Source of the DNA: an uncultured Collinsella sp.
GTDB lineage: Bacteria; Actinomycetota; Coriobacteriia; Coriobacteriales; Coriobacteriaceae
Direction: 5' to 3'
NCBI GenBank assembly: GCA_900555355.1
Contig: USKV01000001.1
Span: forward strand, 1 to 25,779
DNA length: 25,779 bases
Position 1 is the first letter of the stretch. Every line of letters begins with the position of its first letter. Positions 22,288 to 25,779 of the stretch are shown one piece after another. Both the position numbers and the translations under genes were made by a program. The notes under the pieces were generated by a model. It had not been told where the DNA came from, did not search any database, and worked only from the letters and a program-made list of their open reading frames with translations.

Positions 22288-23172
22288 CTAGCCCTCCTGG
22301 TCATAGAAGGTGGCATGGGGCGCGTCGAAGGTGAGCTTGGCGCTCCCAAGCGTGCCATAGCGTGCCTTAAGGACGCGAACGAGCAGGGGACGAACATCTA
22401 GCTCTGAGTTGTACCTCCGCTCCTTCTTGTCCCTGCCGTCGACCTGCAGGAAGAGAGCGTTGTCGGAGCCGTAGTCGATACCCTGCGAGCCAGCGAAGAC
22501 GTTGAGCTCGGTGTTCGCATCGTTGTACTTATCGCGCGCGACGCTGCTTATCAGGAAAACGGGGACGTCATACGTCCGGGCGATGTTGCCCAGGGCTTGG
22601 ACGCAAGCGGTGATGACAACGCGTTCTTCCGCGCGAACATTGAAATTGGTTGCTGCAATGAGTTGAAGGTAATCCACAAAAACGGCAGGGCGCTGCCCAC
22701 GTTCGTGAATGCAATCACCGATGCAACGCCCGAGATCTTCCATGGACGTTTGGCTGTCCATGATGCACGAGTTAGGTGCTACGGTCTCGGCGTAGATGGC
22801 GCAGGCGTGCTCAAATGCCTCCCTCTTCTCGGGGATGGTCCCGGTCGCCTCGGAAAGGCTGAAGTCTCCATTGCCGAGGCGCGTGATGCCCTTCTGGGCG
22901 ATGCGATACGCGGGGAGTTCCGCGGAATAGAAGACGGTGGGCACGCCTTGGGATGCGAGGTCGTCGGAGATGGTCTTGAGGAGCGTCGTCTTGCCGGCAG
23001 CGGGTGCCGCTCCGACTATGGTCAGGATTCCGGGTACGACGCCTCCGATGAGCTTGTCGAGAGAGGGGAGGCTGCGTATATGAGCCATGGGCTTACGCCC
23101 GTTCATTTCCTCGATATAGGTCTTGAGCTGATCGGCTTCGACGTTGAATGAGCTATTGGCTACAGGCTGCAC
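22288..23172 (-). CDS. DnaB-C-like RecA-fold ATPase / helicase
   Basis: This 294-residue protein corresponds to the RecA-like ATPase half of replicative DnaB helicase without the DnaB N-terminal domain. Walker A is GAAPAAGKT (54-62) and Walker B is VFVDYLQLI (164-172, as in DnaB). The ELPAYRIAQKGITRL and GSQGIDYGSDNALFL stretches also match. It starts with GTG at 23172, eight to nine bases after GGAGGT. The start overlaps the end of the HTH gene by 13 bases and the stop abuts mobC. It may unwind element DNA during transfer or replication. It could also be a RadA/KaiC-like ATPase, less likely given the DYLQLI motif. Confidence 0.8.
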   Translation of the reverse strand: MQPVANSSFNVEADQLKTYIEEMNGRKPMAHIRSLPSLDKLIGGVVPGILTIVGAAPAAGKTTLLKTISDDLASQGVPTVFYSAELPAYRIAQKGITRLGNGDFSLSEATGTIPEKREAFEHACAIYAETVAPNSCIMDSQTSMEDLGRCIGDCIHERGQRPAVFVDYLQLIAATNFNVRAEERVVITACVQALGNIARTYDVPVFLISSVARDKYNDANTELNVFAGSQGIDYGSDNALFLQVDGRDKKERRYNSELDVRPLLVRVLKARYGTLGSAKLTFDAPHATFYDQEG

Positions 23173-23405
23173 GGATCCGACACCTCCAACTCGTGAAGGT
23201 ACTCAAAAAAGCTGGACTCGATGACGAAGAGGCGGCTATGAAGCTTGAGGCAGCGACCGCTCTCTTTCATGAGCGATGCGGCGGCAACCTCCCCAAGCCC
23301 GGTCAACTCACGAATCTCGGTGACGCCGAGCAGACGCTCGCGTCCCAGAACGACGCGAGGAGGAGCGGGTACGATACCCGCTTTGGGAACAGCGGAATCT
23401 ACCAT
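23160..23405 (-). CDS. Excisionase-like helix-turn-helix protein
   Basis: This is an 81-residue protein. After a Pro-rich N-terminus, LLGVTEIRELTGLGEVAAAS (25-44) reads as a helix-turn-helix. It is followed by a beta-hairpin-like LKLHSRLFVIESSFFEYL, matching the shape of MerR/excisionase-like domains. The ATG at 23405 has AAAGGAG in good position; an extended in-frame start at 23558 has no ribosome site and was rejected. It is the first gene of the leftward mobilization operon and overlaps the next by 13 bases. It could help the integrase excise the element or regulate the operon. Confidence 0.65.
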   Translation of the reverse strand: MVDSAVPKAGIVPAPPRVVLGRERLLGVTEIRELTGLGEVAAASLMKESGRCLKLHSRLFVIESSFFEYLHELEVSDPCSL

Positions 23406-23662
23406 GGTAGAATCTCCTTTGGTCAGCTCACTCCTCCCCACCTCAGTTTGGCGACTAGAGGGGAGGGGTGGGCGGCTTTTTGTTTCTATGGCCTCCTTCG
23501 GGCACCTCCATTCCGGCATTCGCTTATCTGTGCAATTCGATGATACTGCTTCTGGCAATCGAGGCGCTGAAGATTCAGAAAATATTCTGAAAAGTTTCGG
23601 ATAAGCGCTTTTACCTCGAAAAACAGGGTTATACTTGCAATGAAAATCGATTGGAGGATGAA
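23406..23662. promoter_or_regulatory. Divergent promoter region between the mobilization operon and the unknown gene
   Basis: This 257-base interval separates leftward and rightward genes. A -10-like TATACT is at 23630-23635 for the rightward gene, with no clear -35 box. An imperfect hairpin CCTCCCC/GGGGAGG (23433-23439 with 23460-23466) lies near the leftward start. The part from 23560 to 23640 is AT-rich. No further gene is apparent. Leftward promoter boxes are not clear to me. Confidence 0.5.
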
Positions 23663-24409
23663 ATGGAACGTTCCAGGAAACCGAAAAAACGAAAGTTTGG
23701 GACGACCGTCCTTGAACAGACCGATGACAACATCAGCATGTTCAAGGAACAACATCCGCAAGAGTTTAAGACTCCGGGGGAAGTGGTCGACCTTCTCGCG
23801 AGTCTCTGTCTCCGCGTCAACAAGGGTGCGGCTGCAGAGCTGAGTGCTTTTTGTGCGCAGCGGGTCAAGTCTATTCAGGATGAGCTTAGTGGATATGGCG
23901 ATGCTGAGTCCCTGTCGCTCGCTGCCGACGATTTAAATGACAAGCTCTCTTATTACAAGGCTCTTCGTAACCATATGCTGCGATTTGTTCCGCAAGACAG
24001 CCTTGTTGATAAGGGGCCGTCAATGAAACGCGTAGACCTGCGAGGTGGCTCGTATCTCGTTGTCCCTGACGATTGGCCTGTGGTCAATGAGCCAAACGCC
24101 TCATCATGCGACTATGCTTTCGTCCTTGAAGTGCGGAACGCAAGCGATGCAATTCCGCACTATGTTTATCTTTCCTCAAAGGAAGCCTGTCCTACGGATG
24201 AGGTGCTTGGCGCAATAGCTGATAAATGGCCGGGGATTCGTGATGTCCAGAGTTCTCAGGTCGAGCCGATCTATGACAAGGACGGCGCGATTCTGAATAC
24301 CGACGAATGGACGAAGGCACCTATAATCGGCGTCTTCCCCATTCGCGACGCCTCATCGTTTTCCTGGGAGGATAAAGCTCCATATGGAGCGATGGTCTAT
24401 CGCCATTAG
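23663..24409 (+). CDS. Protein of unknown function, 248 aa
   Basis: I do not recognise a family. The ATG at 23663 has GGAGG five bases upstream; a TTG at 23651 in the same frame would include the ribosome site and was rejected. The N-terminus is very basic (RSRKPKKRKFG). Residues about 60-115 look helical, possibly a coiled coil with several Leu and Ala. The C-terminal half is mixed alpha/beta, rich in Asp, Trp and Tyr (e.g. VVPDDWPVVNEPNASSCDY), with no membrane segment or signal. GC is lower than in the mobilization genes. It is divergent from the mobilization operon and converges on the integrase, a typical slot for cargo or a regulator of the element. Confidence 0.75.
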   Translation: MERSRKPKKRKFGTTVLEQTDDNISMFKEQHPQEFKTPGEVVDLLASLCLRVNKGAAAELSAFCAQRVKSIQDELSGYGDAESLSLAADDLNDKLSYYKALRNHMLRFVPQDSLVDKGPSMKRVDLRGGSYLVVPDDWPVVNEPNASSCDYAFVLEVRNASDAIPHYVYLSSKEACPTDEVLGAIADKWPGIRDVQSSQVEPIYDKDGAILNTDEWTKAPIIGVFPIRDASSFSWEDKAPYGAMVYRH

Positions 24410-24430
24410 TCCATCTATGTTCAAAGCAAG

Positions 24431-24464
24431 GGAAGGGCCGGGTATATCTCGGCCCTTCCTTTAT
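24431..24464. terminator. Bidirectional terminator between the unknown gene and the integrase
   Basis: GGAAGGGCCG/CGGCCCTTCC (24431-24440 with 24450-24459) has a 9-base loop. On the plus strand it is followed by TTTAT, and on the minus strand by CTTGCTTTG. It lies between convergent stops, and the integrase stop TAA overlaps its tail. Confidence 0.75.
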
Positions 24465-25738
24465 GAATTGCTCTCTTGGGAAATGAGCTCGCCGAAGGCA
24501 TCTGCTGCCTTACGATCGTTTGCCTCGATGGCGTGGGAGTAGATGGAGAGCGTCGTACTTGGAGATGCGTGTCCAAGTCTTGCCTGGACAGTCTTCACGT
24601 CTGCGCCTTCTCCGATTAGGAGCGTCGCTTGCGTGTGCCGCAGGGCGTGGGGGACGAGCCCACTGTATCCCGTGCCCCTCACGTGCTCTTTGCCGTTTCG
24701 CTGGAATCTTCTGGTGATATTGTTGTAGCTCCCAAAGCCGTTATCGACGCAGAAGTCGCGGAACCATCGGTCGAAGTTGTGGCCGTCTACGTTGACGACT
24801 GTGGCGTATATGTCATCCTCGATCGTGACGACCTTTACGCCGTTAACGATAGGCGTCTTGTCGTCCTGATCGAGAGTGTATCGGTTGAGCTGCGCCCGCT
24901 GTTCCAGCTTCCATTTGCTGAGATAGCAGGCCAGGGAGTCGTTGATTGCTATGGTGCGTCGGCTCATCTTCGATTTTGGCGGTCGGAGAGTCTTGTCATT
25001 GGTGAACTGCTTCGACACGCTTAACGTGCGCTGCCCAAGATCGATGTCGCCCCAAGTCAAGCCGAGCATTTCGCCGCGTCGGAGACCACATTGGAGCAAG
25101 AGCATGGTGCCCGTTGCCTTGGCCGACAGTGGTTCATCCATGAGGCAAGACAGAAATCGTGAAGCCTCGTCTGCCGTAAGCGGAGTTCTTTCCCTGTAAG
25201 TTGGTTTGGGAAGCTTGACTGGTGTGCACGGGTTGCGAAGGATGAGCTCGTTGTCCACGGCATCCTGAAGAATCTGTCGGAGTTTGACGTGCGTTCCGTG
25301 CAGCTCGGCTTCCGACATTCCCTTTTTGCGAGCGTCTGCGTAAATGTGCCGTATATCGTCTGGGTGGAGATCGGCAAGCCGGACGTGGGCGAACATCTTC
25401 TGAATGTGGCTAATGTAGTTGCCCTCACGGGCGTAGGCGAGCGGCGAAAGGCTACCTATCCTTAAACTGTGAAAGTCCTTGGCATATTCCGCGACGGTTC
25501 GATTTCCGTTATCCCGGACGAGCCCGGAGTTCAACTCTTCCTTGTATTCCTCCAAAGCCTTGCGGAGCATCGCGTTCCGTGTTCGCTTGTTCACGCCTTC
25601 GCAGTGTAGTGTCCTCTTGGGTGAATAGGCATACTTGCCGGTCTTTGGATCCTTGCCGAGGTTGAAGCGGTATTGGAATACGCCCTCTTTAACCTGGTAT
25701 ACGCTGCCGTTTCCGATGACTCGTGGTCTGGTGCTCAT
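24461..25738 (-). CDS. int: Tyrosine-type site-specific integrase
   Basis: This 425-residue recombinase integrates and excises the element. An N-terminal arm-binding-like domain (about 10-60) and a SAM-like core-binding domain (about 78-170) lead to the catalytic domain. Catalytic residues are R220 in GLRRGEMLGL, a Lys near 255-257, H364 and R367 in HALRH, H390 in LGHASP and nucleophile Y400 in SIYSH; all are present, so the enzyme looks intact. The ATG at 25738 has AAGGAA upstream. It is the rightmost gene seen, transcribed leftward away from the element's right end. Family members of this shape target tRNA 3' ends, which fits the tRNA-Arg at the left. Confidence 0.95.
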   Translation of the reverse strand: MSTRPRVIGNGSVYQVKEGVFQYRFNLGKDPKTGKYAYSPKRTLHCEGVNKRTRNAMLRKALEEYKEELNSGLVRDNGNRTVAEYAKDFHSLRIGSLSPLAYAREGNYISHIQKMFAHVRLADLHPDDIRHIYADARKKGMSEAELHGTHVKLRQILQDAVDNELILRNPCTPVKLPKPTYRERTPLTADEASRFLSCLMDEPLSAKATGTMLLLQCGLRRGEMLGLTWGDIDLGQRTLSVSKQFTNDKTLRPPKSKMSRRTIAINDSLACYLSKWKLEQRAQLNRYTLDQDDKTPIVNGVKVVTIEDDIYATVVNVDGHNFDRWFRDFCVDNGFGSYNNITRRFQRNGKEHVRGTGYSGLVPHALRHTQATLLIGEGADVKTVQARLGHASPSTTLSIYSHAIEANDRKAADAFGELISQESNS

Positions 25739-25779
25739 GATGGAATTCCTTGAGGGTAGGCTAGGGGCAAGCCCTTAAA

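Larger units (their letters stand above)
13578..25779. mobile_element. Integrative and mobilizable element at tRNA-Arg (right end not in window)
   Basis: Right of the tRNA the gene content changes to a restriction module, a relaxase, coupling protein, MobC, a DnaB-like ATPase, an excisionase-like HTH gene and a tyrosine integrase. No mating-pair (type IV secretion channel) genes are seen, so it should be mobilizable rather than self-transferring. The left limit is set at the tRNA 3' end because that is the usual target of such integrases. A repeat of the tRNA 3' end is not visible near the integrase, so the right attachment site should be beyond 25779. Exact ends are inferred. Confidence 0.75.

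Noticed and set aside
1..25779. CRISPR array
   Set aside because: No regularly spaced direct repeats with unique spacers were seen; repeats here are palindromes, a microsatellite and isolated pairs.
25739..25779. Right attachment site beside the integrase
   Set aside because: The last 41 bases contain no copy of the tRNA-Arg 3' end; GGGCAAGCCC-like symmetry alone is not enough.

Overview
The window looks like a chromosomal segment of a gut Coriobacteriia (Actinomycetota), most likely Collinsella or a close relative. This is an inference from high GC with GC-rich codons, strong AGGAGG-type ribosome sites, a fused mannose-type PTS EIIAB with EIIC, EIID and DUF956, a DUF5692-like membrane protein, a large Fe-S/flavin oxidoreductase and a DUF4143 ATPase. 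No 16S rRNA or other decisive marker is present.

Region 1 (1-13.5 kb) appears to be host backbone. It opens with the C-terminus of a ClpB-type disaggregase, closed by a strong terminator. A small Pro/Lys-rich acidic protein follows, then an AAA/DUF4143 ATPase whose promoter sits inside a long inverted repeat. On the minus strand come a membrane-anchored protein with an unstable-looking (Glu-Ala)n tract, a DUF5692-type multipass protein and a TetR regulator. Divergent from tetR is a 925-residue oxidoreductase (winged-helix-like segment, ferredoxin sites, GltD-like FAD/NAD(P) module, C-terminal ferredoxin). Two matching TTGAC-N5-GTCAA palindromes lie between the two genes. A TTG-started HypA homologue follows, then a large palindromic repeat and an AT-rich control region. 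Next is the mannose-family PTS operon: EIIAB, EIIC, EIID, then DUF956/ManO behind an internal hairpin.

Region 2 (13.5-25.8 kb) is an integrative and mobilizable element next to a tRNA-Arg(CCT) gene. Its left cargo is a two-gene, translationally coupled defence module: an MmeI-like single-chain type IIL restriction-modification enzyme and a DUF262/HNH (GmrSD/SspE-like) protein. The module is preceded by two tandem nested hairpins with a shared base motif. A 0.5 kb non-coding, hairpin-rich stretch (possible oriT) separates it from a leftward mobilization operon: excisionase-like HTH protein, DnaB-C-like ATPase, MobC, VirD4/TraG coupling protein and MobP-type relaxase, with overlapping or closely packed genes. 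A divergent gene of unknown function and a tyrosine integrase complete the right side. The right attachment site is not visible and probably lies beyond the window.

How it fits together: the element can plausibly excise (integrase plus excisionase-like protein), nick and process its DNA (MobC, relaxase, helicase-like ATPase) and dock to a conjugation channel supplied by another element (coupling protein present, no mating-pair genes seen). Meanwhile it carries a restriction module. In the backbone, the PTS imports and phosphorylates a hexose. The TetR/oxidoreductase/DUF5692 group looks like one regulated unit.
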